The position numbers were made by a program, and so were the translations under genes. Under the pieces are notes generated by a model, which was given only the letters and a program-made list of their open reading frames with translations, was not told where the DNA came from and made no database searches. This document shows, piece after piece, positions 9,160 through 17,776 of a DNA stretch of 64,000 nucleotides (positions are counted from its first letter, which is position 1; each line of letters opens with the position of its first letter). Origin of the DNA: Desulfovibrio sp. (lineage in GTDB: Bacteria > Desulfobacterota > Desulfovibrionia > Desulfovibrionales > Desulfovibrionaceae); the NCBI GenBank assembly GCA_031287575.1, contig JAITSV010000006.1, positions 1 to 64,000 of the forward strand. The letters run 5' to 3'.

Positions 9160-10011
9160 CTATGACTGGTCCTTGATGAACCCCTTGGCCTTCAGCTTGC
9201 GGTAGTACGAAAGTTCCTCGATGGTGGCGAACAGCATGCCGCCGGGCGCGCGTTCCACGTGCACCACGTCGCCCGCGTGCAGGGCGTAGCCTTCCTGCCC
9301 GTCCTGGGTCAGGTAGACGTCGGTGGTGCGCTCGCGCACCGCCACCGAAAGGCGGGCCTCGCCGGGCAGCACCAGCGGCAGCAGGTTGTTCAGGAACGGG
9401 CAGATGGGCGTCACGGTGTACACGTGCAGTTGCGGGTGCACCAGCGGCCCGCGCGCGGACACGGAATACCCGGTGGCCCCGGTGGGGGTGGAGACGATCA
9501 GCCCGTCGGCGCGCAGTTCGCCCAGCCGCTCGGACCCCACGCGCAGATCCAGGTTGATGACCCGCGCCAGAATGCCGCGATTGATGACCACGTCGTTCAC
9601 CGCGCCGCCGGAATGCACCGTGGCCCCGTCGCGTTCCACGCGGAAGGACAGGGCCAGCCGTTCCTGTACGGTGACGCCGCCGGACAGCAGCCGTTCCAGG
9701 CTGGATTCCCAGCGGGTGGCGGCCACTTCCGCCAGAAAGCCCACCTTGCCCAGATTCACGCCCAGCAGCGGCACCCCGGAGCCCAGCAGCCGCCGGGCCA
9801 CGCCAAGGATGGTGCCATCGCCGCCCAGCACCAGGGCCAGACTGCATTCCTGCCCGGCCACGGCCTGCGACACGGCATCGCCCGTGTTCTCCACCACGCG
9901 CGCCGAAAGGCCGCGCGCGGCCAGCCAGGCGCGCATGCGTTCGCCAAGGGCCTCCGCCTCGCGGTGGCCCGACTTGGTGACGATGAGAATGGAGCGAAGC
10001 GCGGTGTGCAT
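9160..10011 (-). CDS. nadK: NAD kinase
   Basis: 283 aa. Phosphorylates NAD to NADP. LVLGGDGTILGVARRL carries the GGDGT phosphate-binding motif, followed by GVNLGKVGFLAEV, the VNDVVINRG motif and SPTGATGYS-type sequence (STPTGATGYS), all family signatures. The start at 10011 is preceded by AGGAA. It heads the minus-strand run with the ARMT1-like and DUF4254 genes (147-nt and 20-nt gaps), and is divergent from gmhA. Confidence 0.95.
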   Translation of the reverse strand: MHTALRSILIVTKSGHREAEALGERMRAWLAARGLSARVVENTGDAVSQAVAGQECSLALVLGGDGTILGVARRLLGSGVPLLGVNLGKVGFLAEVAATRWESSLERLLSGGVTVQERLALSFRVERDGATVHSGGAVNDVVINRGILARVINLDLRVGSERLGELRADGLIVSTPTGATGYSVSARGPLVHPQLHVYTVTPICPFLNNLLPLVLPGEARLSVAVRERTTDVYLTQDGQEGYALHAGDVVHVERAPGGMLFATIEELSYYRKLKAKGFIKDQS

Positions 10012-10177
10012 GGAGTGTTCCTAGTGGAAAGCGCCCGCGCCTTCAAGAAATAACCGCGCGGATGGCGTGCGGGATGGGCGAGGTGGGGCGCGCGGCGCAC
10101 CAGTTGGACGGGCCACGCCTTCGCGCACCCCACGCGCTGGGCGCCCGCACGGTCGCCGCCCCGGCCACGCCCCACGG

Positions 10178-10204
10178 TTGTCACGCCCGGCCATTTGGTA
10201 TACT
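10178..10204 (+). promoter_or_regulatory. Candidate sigma-70 promoter for gmhA
   Basis: TTGTCA and TATACT separated by 15 bp, about 65 nt upstream of the gmhA start in the divergent spacer. The spacer is shorter than ideal. Confidence 0.4.
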
Positions 10205-10268
10205 GCCGAGTGGTTCCGCAACATCCACGGGTTGGCCGCACGGCCGCCGCAGAGGTATTCACCGCTCC

Positions 10269-10895
10269 ATGACCGACACCGCCCGCCAGATCGTGCTCGA
10301 ACACGCCACCGAAGGCGCGAAGCTTCGCGAACGCTATTTCCAGCAGAACGCCGACCGCGTGGTGGAACTGGCCCTCCAGATGGCCCTCACCCTTGCCCGT
10401 GGCCGCAAGATCATGTTCTGCGGCAACGGCGGCAGCGCCGCCGACGCCCAGCACCTGGCCGCCGAATTCGTCAACCGCTTCATGATGGAGCGCCCCCCCC
10501 TGCCCGCGCTGGCCTTGACCACCGACAGCTCGATACTTACCGCCATAGGCAACGACTACGGCTTCGAGCAGGTCTTCCAGAAGCAGGTGCAGGCACTGGG
10601 CCAGCCCGGCGACATGCTGGTGGGCATTTCCACCTCCGGCAACAGCCCCAACGTGGTGCTGGCGCTGAAGGCCGCGCGCGAAAAGGGCGTGACCACCGTG
10701 GGCATGACCGGCCGCGGCGGCGGCGAAATGGCCGCGCTGTGCGACTACCTGCTGGACGTTTCCGACCGGCGCACCCCGCTGGTGCAGGAAATCCACATCA
10801 CCGTGGGCCACCTTCTGTGCCAGTTGACCGACCATTTCCTGTTCGAAAACGTGCTGGCCCTGCAACCCTACCTGGAAGGCAAGGCGCCGGAATAG
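10269..10895 (+). CDS. gmhA: Sedoheptulose 7-phosphate isomerase (phosphoheptose isomerase)
   Basis: 208 aa. Catalyses the first step of ADP-heptose synthesis for the LPS inner core. A single SIS domain carries FCGNGGSAADAQHLAAEFVNRF (residues about 48-70) and ISTSGNSPNVVLAL; the C-terminal EIHITVGHLLCQLTDHFLF contains the conserved GmhA histidines. The ATG at 10269 fits the family N-terminus; upstream in-frame sequence is not conserved-looking. Fits with the heptosyltransferase-like gene further along. Confidence 0.93.
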   Translation: MTDTARQIVLEHATEGAKLRERYFQQNADRVVELALQMALTLARGRKIMFCGNGGSAADAQHLAAEFVNRFMMERPPLPALALTTDSSILTAIGNDYGFEQVFQKQVQALGQPGDMLVGISTSGNSPNVVLALKAAREKGVTTVGMTGRGGGEMAALCDYLLDVSDRRTPLVQEIHITVGHLLCQLTDHFLFENVLALQPYLEGKAPE

Positions 10896-11049
10896 GCGCC
10901 CTTCACGGTACGGCGCCCGCCCGCCGAACGAATTTCCACCCCGCGTCCCATGCCCCGCACGCCTGGCACACGCCACGCGGCATGCATGGGCCACGTCACG
11001 AAACACGACGGGGCAGCCTTTCGCACCGCCTTTCGAGGAGACACGCATC

Positions 11050-11286
11050 ATGCCCATCTACGAATACGAATGCACCGCCTGCGGCAAGAAGTTCGAGGAA
11101 CTCGTCTTCGGCGACGACCTGCCCCCCTGCCCGGCCTGCGGTTCCGCCCGTACCGAAAAGCAGCTGTCCTGCGCCTGCTTCAAGATGCCCGCGCCCTCGC
11201 GCGTGGGGCAGACCGTGACCTTCCCCAAGTCCAGCCGTGGCGGCTGTTCCGGGTGTTCGGGCGGGAACTGCTCCACCTGCGGTTAG
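11050..11286 (+). CDS. FmdB family zinc ribbon protein
   Basis: 78 aa. Begins [16 protein letters not shown] and contains CPACGS, giving two CxxC knuckles, the FmdB/putative regulatory zinc ribbon signature. The C-terminus is Gly/Ser/Cys-rich ([15 protein letters not shown]). A clear AGGAGA precedes the ATG. The family is named after a regulator of formamidase; its molecular role is not established. It lies 43 nt ahead of hemC. Confidence 0.88.
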   Translation: MPIYEYECTACGKKFEELVFGDDLPPCPACGSARTEKQLSCACFKMPAPSRVGQTVTFPKSSRGGCSGCSGGNCSTCG

Positions 11287-11329
11287 CAGGGCACGCCCAC
11301 GATTTCATCCTCTCACCGCGCGCAACCAC

Positions 11330-12283
11330 ATGAAGAAACTCGTCATCGCCACCCGTGGCAGCAAGCTGGCCCTGTGGCAGGCCGAACACGTCAAATCCTG
11401 CATCGAAGGCCGCCACCCCGGCGTTTCGGTGGAACTGCTGGTCCTGAAGACCCGTGGGGACATCATCCTCGACGTGCCGCTGGCCAAGGTGGGCGGCAAG
11501 GGCCTGTTCGTAAAGGAAATCGAGGAAGCACTGCTGGATGGCCGGGCCGACCTGGCCGTGCACAGCATGAAGGACGTGCCCATGGAACTGCCGGAGGGGC
11601 TGGTGCTGGGCATCATCCCCGAACGCGAGGAACCGTCCGACACCTTCCTGTCCGTACACCACGATTCGCTGGCCACCCTGCCCCACGGGGCCACCGTGGG
11701 CACCAGCAGCCTGCGCCGCCAGTCGCAGTTGCTGGCCCTGCGCCCGGACCTGAACGTGGTCTCCCTGCGCGGCAACGTGGATACCCGGTTGCGCAAGCTT
11801 TCCGAGGGCCAGTTCGACGCCATCATCATGGCCACCGCGGGCATGAAGCGCCTGGGCCTTTCCGCGCCCAAGAGCGAAGTGCTGGGGCCGCCCGCCTTCC
11901 TGCCCGCCGTGGGCCAGGGCGCGCTGGGCATCGAATTCCGGGGTGACCGGGCCGACCTGCACGAATTGCTGGCCTTCATGGAGCACACCCCCACCCGCAT
12001 CCGCGTGGAGGCCGAACGCGGCTTCCTGGCCGGTTTGCAGGGCGGCTGCCAGGTGCCCATCGCCGGGCACGCCGTGATGACCGGCAACGACACCTTTGCC
12101 CTGGAAGGACTGGTGGCCGACCTGACCGGGGCGCGGGTGATCCGCCACACCATGAACGGCACCAGCGCCCCCGATGGCGCGCAGGCCCGCAAGATCGGCC
12201 TGGACCTGGCCGCGCAACTGGTGGCCGACGGCGCCGGGGAAATCCTGGCCGAGGTGTACGGCAGCGGAGCGGCGACAAACTAG
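11330..12283 (+). CDS. hemC: Hydroxymethylbilane synthase (porphobilinogen deaminase)
   Basis: 317 aa. Polymerises four porphobilinogen units to hydroxymethylbilane in tetrapyrrole (haem, sirohaem, cobalamin) synthesis. [17 protein letters not shown] opens the protein, VHSMKDVP and [18 protein letters not shown] are active-site segments, and the dipyrromethane cofactor Cys sits in [13 protein letters not shown] near residue 240. The start [11 protein letters not shown] is the conserved N-terminus. Confidence 0.97.
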   Translation: MKKLVIATRGSKLALWQAEHVKSCIEGRHPGVSVELLVLKTRGDIILDVPLAKVGGKGLFVKEIEEALLDGRADLAVHSMKDVPMELPEGLVLGIIPEREEPSDTFLSVHHDSLATLPHGATVGTSSLRRQSQLLALRPDLNVVSLRGNVDTRLRKLSEGQFDAIIMATAGMKRLGLSAPKSEVLGPPAFLPAVGQGALGIEFRGDRADLHELLAFMEHTPTRIRVEAERGFLAGLQGGCQVPIAGHAVMTGNDTFALEGLVADLTGARVIRHTMNGTSAPDGAQARKIGLDLAAQLVADGAGEILAEVYGSGAATN

Positions 12284-12344
12284 TCCCCGCCCCTGCATGG
12301 TCCTTGCCTGCCGGTACCATCCTGCTTTTGATTGCAAGCACAAC

Positions 12345-12378
12345 GGGCCGCCCCTCCTGCACGGAAGGGCGGCCCTTT
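12345..12378. terminator. Terminator between convergent hemC and chemoreceptor
   Basis: Nine-bp perfect GC stem (GGGCCGCCC/GGGCGGCCC) followed by TTT on the plus strand. Lies between the two converging stops and can serve both. Confidence 0.8.
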
Positions 12379-12406
12379 CACATTCCTCTGCCGTTTCTGG
12401 CCGGGG

Positions 12407-14185
12407 CTACGCCGCCTTCATCTCTTCCACCAGACGCTTCAGCACCTGGGCCTGCTCCGCCAGGGCGGACACGGCCCGCGCCGATTCGCGCATGGCCTGC
12501 GCCGTTTCGCCGGAAATGGTGCTGACCTGCTCCACGGCGTGGTTGATTTCCTCGCTGGCCGACGACTGCTGCTCCGACGCCGTGGCGATGGAGCGCACCT
12601 GGTCGCTGGCCATTTCCACCAGCCGCACGATCTCGCCCAGTGCCTCGCCCGACTGGCGCACCAGTTGGGTGGACTCTTCGATACCCTGCACCGAGCGGTC
12701 CACGTTCTCCATGTTCTTGCGGGTACCCAGTTGCACCCCACGGATGGCCTCGCCCACCTGCACGGTGGCCTGCATGGTCTTTTCGGCCAGTTTGCGCACC
12801 TCGTCGGCCACCACTGCAAAGCCGCGCCCGGCATCACCGGCCCGAGCGGCCTCGATGGCGGCATTGAGCGCCAGCAGGTTGGTCTGGTCGGCAATGTCGC
12901 TGATCACGTTCATGATCGCCCCGATGGACTCCGCCTGGCGGCCCAGGTCCTCCATGTCGGTCTTGAGGTCCAGCGACTGCCGCCGCACGCCGTCGATGTT
13001 GCCCACCACCCGCTCCACCAGCGCGGCCCCGTGGGCCGCCTTGGCGCGGGCCGTGTCGGAAACTTCGGCGGTGTTCCCCGCGTTGCGGGCCACTTCCAGC
13101 ACGCTGGCGTTCATTTCCTCCATGGCCGTGGCCGTCTCGGAAACGCGCTTGGCCTGTTCCTCCGCGCCCCGGTCGGCCTGCTCGATCTGGGCGGATAGCT
13201 CTTCGGACGCGGACGACACCACCTCCACCGAGCCCTCCACCCGCGCGGCAGCCTGCAACATGCCCTCGCGCTTGGCGTTTTCCGCCTGCTTGCGGGCCTC
13301 TTCCGCCTCATGCATGGCGGCCATGGCCTCCTGCTCCTTGCGGGCTGCCTGCTCGCTCTTGTCCTCGGCCTCGGCGATCTTGGCCTTCAGGGTGTCCACC
13401 ATCACCCGCAGGGCGTCGGCCAGCCTGCCGATCTCGTCACGCCCGCGCACGGCAAGATCCGCGTTCAGGTTGCCGCCCGCCACCAGTTGCGCGAACGACA
13501 CGGCTCCGCCCAGCGGACGGGTGATGGACCGCGAAATGAGAAAACCGAGCAGCAGCGACAGCAACGGCGCCCCCACGGCCAGGGCGATGGCGGTATTGTG
13601 CGCCGTGCGTGCTTCTGCCGCGCTTTGAACCCGCGCGGCACGCGCCTCTGCCCGCACGGCCTCCTGCACCGCGGCAGCGGCCTCGGCCAGCCGGACGTTG
13701 GCCTGCACGCCCTTGCCGGTGACAAGATCAGCCGCCCTGGCCTGCTTGTCGTCATTGGCGATGTCCCGTTCCCATTCCTGGATGGACGACATGATCTCGT
13801 CATTGATGGCGCGGACCTGCTCCAATGTGGTATTGAAGGTCATCCACTTTTCCTTCACGGCGGGCGACAGGCCGATACGTTCCATCTCGCCCTTGGCCTT
13901 GGCTATGGCCTCGCGGGCCTGGCGGATGTCCTCGCGCTGGCGGTCTCGTTCCGTGCCCGAAAGGCGCTCCATCATCAGGGTGCGCTGGGCCACCACGATG
14001 CCGCGCATGGCCAGTTCGATGCTGCCCGTGTGGGCAACCGCGGGCAGCATTTCCTCGTTGACCTCGCGCAGGCTTTCCCCCGTGCTCTCGATGGCGAAAT
14101 ACCCGGAACCGGCGGTGATCAACGTGAGCAGCGAAACAAAGATGAATCCTGCTATCAGCCTGACACCGACATTGAAATTGTTCAT
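12407..14185 (-). CDS. Methyl-accepting chemotaxis protein
   Basis: 592 aa. An N-terminal membrane helix (about 10-30) leads to a periplasmic four-helix-bundle-type sensor of about 160 residues, a second membrane helix (about 190-212), a HAMP region and a signalling domain whose hairpin tip reads [37 protein letters not shown]. The C-terminus ends EEMKAA without a CheR-docking pentapeptide. The ligand cannot be read from sequence. The XRE-type regulator gene lies upstream on the same strand, 118 nt away. Confidence 0.95.
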   Translation of the reverse strand: MNNFNVGVRLIAGFIFVSLLTLITAGSGYFAIESTGESLREVNEEMLPAVAHTGSIELAMRGIVVAQRTLMMERLSGTERDRQREDIRQAREAIAKAKGEMERIGLSPAVKEKWMTFNTTLEQVRAINDEIMSSIQEWERDIANDDKQARAADLVTGKGVQANVRLAEAAAAVQEAVRAEARAARVQSAAEARTAHNTAIALAVGAPLLSLLLGFLISRSITRPLGGAVSFAQLVAGGNLNADLAVRGRDEIGRLADALRVMVDTLKAKIAEAEDKSEQAARKEQEAMAAMHEAEEARKQAENAKREGMLQAAARVEGSVEVVSSASEELSAQIEQADRGAEEQAKRVSETATAMEEMNASVLEVARNAGNTAEVSDTARAKAAHGAALVERVVGNIDGVRRQSLDLKTDMEDLGRQAESIGAIMNVISDIADQTNLLALNAAIEAARAGDAGRGFAVVADEVRKLAEKTMQATVQVGEAIRGVQLGTRKNMENVDRSVQGIEESTQLVRQSGEALGEIVRLVEMASDQVRSIATASEQQSSASEEINHAVEQVSTISGETAQAMRESARAVSALAEQAQVLKRLVEEMKAA

Positions 14186-14255
14186 GGAACCCCCAGCGTG
14201 CTGATTGTGATGGAACTGCGGGAATGCCTGCTTCCGATCCGAATTCGACCAGATT

Positions 14256-14277
14256 CAATCCGGTTCAGTCCGGATTG
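14256..14277. terminator. Hairpin between the XRE regulator and the chemoreceptor gene
   Basis: Perfect 8-bp stem CAATCCGG/CCGGATTG with a 6-nt loop, just beyond the stop of the minus-strand regulator gene. There is no T-tract, so it may be partial or an mRNA-stabilising hairpin. Confidence 0.4.
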
Positions 14278-14303
14278 GAACCGTACAAGGACAGGTATGA
14301 ACA

Positions 14304-15308
14304 TCAATGCGACAACACGATGATGTACGAAAACGCCTCCAACTCATCCCACGGAAAGAACGCATGGGCCGACATGGACAGCTTGCCGAGGGCGCGCTCG
14401 TACCGCAGGCGGTTTTCGTGCGTGCCCGCGCTTCGTCTTGCCAGACGCTCGAAAACGATGCGCGGCCCGGGGCGGTCCGGCGCGCCAGCCGTGCCGCCCC
14501 CCCGGCGGGCGTGCCCCATGCCGTGCCCGGCGTCTTCCCGAACGCCCTTCCGCAACGGCGCCTGTTCATGGCTGTCAAAAACCACCATGTCGAAGCCGTC
14601 CACCACCCGCACCCATGCGCCCATGGCATGGCGCATGCGGTCCAGCATGGAAATCATGATGCCCAGCTTGCCCGTCACCACGCGCCGTGAACGATAGACA
14701 CGGGCAACGCCGCCATCCGTCCCGTGTCGTCCCAGGTACACTCGCAGGCTGCGTACCCCGGTGGTGGTGACGACACCACGCCGCAGATCGATGTCGCAAA
14801 ACGGCAACTCGCATGTAGACAGCTGTGTAGCCATGCGGTCCTGGGCCATCCGCGAGACGATCCACCCTTCGCCCGACATGGCGCCCACCAAGCCGCGCAA
14901 CAGATCCGCCCCTTCGGCATAGGGAATGATCCAGTGCGGATGCGCGGCGCCGGCATTCGCGAACGCCGCGTCCGCATCGTCCACCCCGTCCGGCCCGTCC
15001 GGCTCTTCGCGCACGACGCAGCGAATGAACATGGTGAACGCCTCGCGGTGGTCGTAAATGGCTTCGCGCAGCTTTTCGGGCACGATGCCCGCCACCGCGA
15101 GCATGAAATACCTGTCCACCCCCAACAGATCGGCAAGCAGCATCAGCCGCTGCGGCTTCAGGCAGACATCGTCGCCTCGTTCAATGCGGCTGAGATAGGA
15201 ATGGTGTACCCCCAACCGGTCGGCCAACTGGCGGATGGACAGCGGCTTGCCGCCAACGGTTCGTTCCAGGCGTGCTTCTCTGACGAGTTTTCCCAATAAC
15301 CTGCCCAT
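14304..15308 (-). CDS. XRE-family helix-turn-helix regulator with unassigned C-terminal domain
   Basis: 334 aa. Residues about 2-62 form a Cro/CI-type HTH: LSIRQLADRLGVHHSYLSRIERGDD with the recognition helix in VHHSYLSRIE. The rest (about 90-334) matches no family I know; it contains a Gly-rich loop (HARRGGGTAG) and ends in DELEAFSYIIVLSH. I start at the ATG at 15308, with TAGGCG upstream, rather than 66 nt earlier where the extension overlaps promoter-like AT-rich DNA. It could control the chemoreceptor downstream or itself. Confidence 0.75.
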   Translation of the reverse strand: MGRLLGKLVREARLERTVGGKPLSIRQLADRLGVHHSYLSRIERGDDVCLKPQRLMLLADLLGVDRYFMLAVAGIVPEKLREAIYDHREAFTMFIRCVVREEPDGPDGVDDADAAFANAGAAHPHWIIPYAEGADLLRGLVGAMSGEGWIVSRMAQDRMATQLSTCELPFCDIDLRRGVVTTTGVRSLRVYLGRHGTDGGVARVYRSRRVVTGKLGIMISMLDRMRHAMGAWVRVVDGFDMVVFDSHEQAPLRKGVREDAGHGMGHARRGGGTAGAPDRPGPRIVFERLARRSAGTHENRLRYERALGKLSMSAHAFFPWDELEAFSYIIVLSH

Positions 15309-15325
15309 CTCGCCTACTTTTTTGT

Positions 15326-15355
15326 CTATAATATTGTAGCCAGTCCAAGACGGGC
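15326..15355 (-). promoter_or_regulatory. Candidate promoter for the XRE regulator
   Basis: Minus-strand TTGCCC and TATTAT about 18 bp apart in a locally AT-rich stretch just ahead of the regulator start. Modest match only; the AT-richness inflates chance hits. Confidence 0.3.
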
Positions 15356-15395
15356 AATCACTGTTATAAATCATGGTGTGACAAAAACGGCAGCC

Positions 15396-15712
15396 CTATG
15401 CGCACCTGGCCATATGGCGAGAGGGCGAGAGGAAGAAACTTTCTTCAAGAAAGTCAAAAGACATGAAAAGCACACACAAAATATTTTGAACATTACTCGC
15501 AACCATCAAAAACGTTCGGCCATCTACACTTATTGAACATGTATGCAAGCAAATGCAACACCATGAACAAAAGATAATCATTTACACATTAGTATTCATT
15601 GTCGTTTTTAATCATATTTATGCACTATAACGCTGAAAATCATGTATATTTTATAATCTAATATCGAAAATAGCATCATACAATCACAAGTATAGTTCAA
15701 CATGCGTGCAAC
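15396..15712. other. AT-rich gene-less island
   Basis: About 320 bp that are strikingly AT-rich against the GC-rich surroundings. It contains a small hairpin (ACTTTCTT/AAGAAAGT around 15439-15457) and many TATA/AATC words but no frame longer than about 75 codons, and none with convincing residues. It may be a remnant of transferred DNA or a silenced, nucleoid-protein-bound spacer. Confidence 0.5.
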
Positions 15713-15779
15713 ATGCCGCATACTGCCCCTCACGTTGGCCTCACGCACGGCATCCAAGAAGAGGAATTGCAAAAAGAGA

Positions 15780-15805
15780 GGGGGCGTTCCCTGCGGAACG
15801 CCCCC
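15780..15805 (-). terminator. Terminator of the glycosyltransferase-lpxR operon
   Basis: Perfect 11-bp stem GGGGGCGTTCC/GGAACGCCCCC with a 4-nt loop, followed on the minus strand by TCTCTTTTTG. About 50 nt beyond the lpxR stop. Confidence 0.85.
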
Positions 15806-15854
15806 CTTGCATGCCATGCCACGGCGTGGCCTCATTGTTTCCCCCTGTCTACGA

Positions 15855-17003
15855 CTAGAAGGAAACCCCCACGGTCAGCGAGCCGAAGTGCTGCCCCCGG
15901 TCCTGCCCCACGAATTCCTCGGTACGGTAGACGTGGGTATAGGTGATGCGCACGCCCTCGATGATCACCGCCAGCCCCCCGGACAGATCGGCCACGAAAT
16001 ACTTCTTTTCCACGTCGTGGCTGTCGCGCCAGGTATTGCCGTCCAGAAAGATGTTGCGGCCCACGGCCCGCCCGTCGGCCCCGGCGAACAGGTACCAGCC
16101 CCAGCTGTCGCGCACGCGGGGGTCCGCATCGTCGGTAGGGGCCTCGATGCCGCCGCCGGGACGGATCAGCGAGGTCTCGAAGTCGCCCGGCAGGTTCCAG
16201 CCAAAGCGCACCTCGCCCCCCATGTTGGCCTGGGTCAGTACGTTGCCCGCCGTGGCGCCCACGCGGGGCAGCACGTCCCAGTCGAACCCGCGCCCGATGG
16301 ACGAAGGGTTCAGACGCCAGTTGCGCTGCCAGGTCAGCATCAGCCCCGGCTCGTCGTGCAACTGGTTGTCCCAGCCCTTGGCCGTGGGAATGTTGCGCAT
16401 CTCGTGCACTTCGTTCTGGGCCGTTTCTCCCCGCGCCGATGGCCCCACGATGCCCCCGGTGAATTGCAGGGTGTCCATGCGGTCGCCCTTCTTGGCGTGC
16501 AGGCCGATGGCCCCGTACAGAAAGCCCGCGTAGGGTCTGTCGCCGGGGATGTACTCCCTGACCTGGGTATCGGACGGGGTGTAGATGGCCTGCCCGAAGG
16601 CAACGCTGACGTTGTACTGGGCGTCGGGGTCGCCCGCAAAGGGCAATTTCTCGATGAGTTCGTCCAGCACGTCGGGCAGCATTTCGTCGTCGGCAAGGGT
16701 CTTGAGGTCGGGCGAGACGAACCGGGCCTGCACCGCGTTGGTGTAGTACTGGTCCGTGCCGCCGAACAGGTCGTTTTCGAAGTAGATGACCAGCGTGCTG
16801 AAGGCCTTGGCCTTTTGGGGCTTTTCCGGCTCGTCGGCGGCGCCAGTATCCGGCACCTCGTCAGGCGCTGCGGGAATCGGGTCGGGAAACGGCACAGCAT
16901 CACCGGCCAGTGCACAACCGGGAATGAACAGGGACGCGCACAGCAGCAGGGCCAGCAGGCCGCCGCACAATGCCGCACGCATCAGGGATGAAGCAGGTTT
17001 CAT
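15855..17003 (-). CDS. lpxR: LpxR family lipid A 3'-O-deacylase (outer membrane)
   Basis: 382 aa. LpxR enzymes are outer-membrane beta-barrels that remove the 3'-acyloxyacyl chain of lipid A. A signal peptide (residues 1-33, hydrophobic core GLLALLLCASLFIPG) precedes FENDLFGGTDQYYTNAV, which supplies the Asn-Asp pair and the downstream Thr region of the family, and NEVHEMRN, which supplies the catalytic His. The protein ends in Phe (LTVGVSF), typical of barrels. A Cys at residue 30 (IPGC) makes a lipoprotein possible but the lipobox is poor. Its ATG overlaps the upstream stop as ATGA. Confidence 0.85.
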   Translation of the reverse strand: MKPASSLMRAALCGGLLALLLCASLFIPGCALAGDAVPFPDPIPAAPDEVPDTGAADEPEKPQKAKAFSTLVIYFENDLFGGTDQYYTNAVQARFVSPDLKTLADDEMLPDVLDELIEKLPFAGDPDAQYNVSVAFGQAIYTPSDTQVREYIPGDRPYAGFLYGAIGLHAKKGDRMDTLQFTGGIVGPSARGETAQNEVHEMRNIPTAKGWDNQLHDEPGLMLTWQRNWRLNPSSIGRGFDWDVLPRVGATAGNVLTQANMGGEVRFGWNLPGDFETSLIRPGGGIEAPTDDADPRVRDSWGWYLFAGADGRAVGRNIFLDGNTWRDSHDVEKKYFVADLSGGLAVIIEGVRITYTHVYRTEEFVGQDRGQHFGSLTVGVSF

Positions 17004-17776
17004 TTTACGGATTCCGTTTCCCGTGCCCACACGGGCAGTTCCATGTCGTACTGACGGATCAGCGCATCGTGCTCGCGCATGGCGGCATAGGATGATGACT
17101 TGCGGAACGAGCTGTTGCGGTTGGTGCGGTACAGCACGTTGAGATCCCACATGGTGTCCACGTCGTTCCATTCCGGCAGGCGCACCACGTCCAGCCGGGC
17201 GGCCTCCAGCCGCTCCATGGTGGCGGCGTACACCGACGCGCCGCTCCACTCCACGCCGTCGAACACGCCGGGCAGAAACCGGTCGCGCCGGAAGCCTATC
17301 AGATAATAGCCGCCGTCAAAGGCCGGGCCGATGACCGCGTCGTGCAGGTCCAGGTCGTCCAGAGCCTTTTGCGCCAGTTCGTGCGGAAAGTCCGGGATGT
17401 CGCTGCCCAGCACCACCACGCGTTCGTATCCGGCGGCGTAGGCATCGGCAAGGGCCGTGCACATGCGCGCGCCCAGGTCGGCGCCCAGCTGGGGCTGGTA
17501 GGCATGCTGGGGCCCCAGCCAGGCCTTGTACGTTGCCAGCGCGTCCTGTGCACCCGGCGAATTCGGCGCATCCGGTGAGTTCGACACGTCAGGCTTGCCC
17601 GCATCGCAACAGATGCGCAGATCGGCCTTTACCTGCACCAGTTCGGCCAGCATGTCCTGCACGAAATGGCGGTACATGGCGGCGGCGGCCTCCGCGCCCA
17701 TGACGGACGCAAGGCGCGTCTTTACCGCGCCCGGCTCGGGATACTTGACGAAAAAAAGTACGCAGGTGTCGCTCAT
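17000..17776 (-). CDS. TIGR04282-type glycosyltransferase (DUF2064)
   Basis: 258 aa. GT-A-like nucleotidyl/glycosyl transferase: MSDTCVLFFVKYPEPGAVKTRLA is the family N-terminus, VVLGSDIPDFP holds the metal-binding motif and GPAFDGGYYLIGF follows. The family was first named for rSAM/selenodomain or arsenosugar clusters, but no ArsS or radical SAM gene is present here, so the substrate is open. AAGGAGC precedes the ATG at 17776. Both ends overlap neighbours by ATGA, implying translational coupling with the TIGR04283 gene upstream and lpxR downstream. Confidence 0.85.
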   Translation of the reverse strand: MSDTCVLFFVKYPEPGAVKTRLASVMGAEAAAAMYRHFVQDMLAELVQVKADLRICCDAGKPDVSNSPDAPNSPGAQDALATYKAWLGPQHAYQPQLGADLGARMCTALADAYAAGYERVVVLGSDIPDFPHELAQKALDDLDLHDAVIGPAFDGGYYLIGFRRDRFLPGVFDGVEWSGASVYAATMERLEAARLDVVRLPEWNDVDTMWDLNVLYRTNRNSSFRKSSSYAAMREHDALIRQYDMELPVWARETESVK

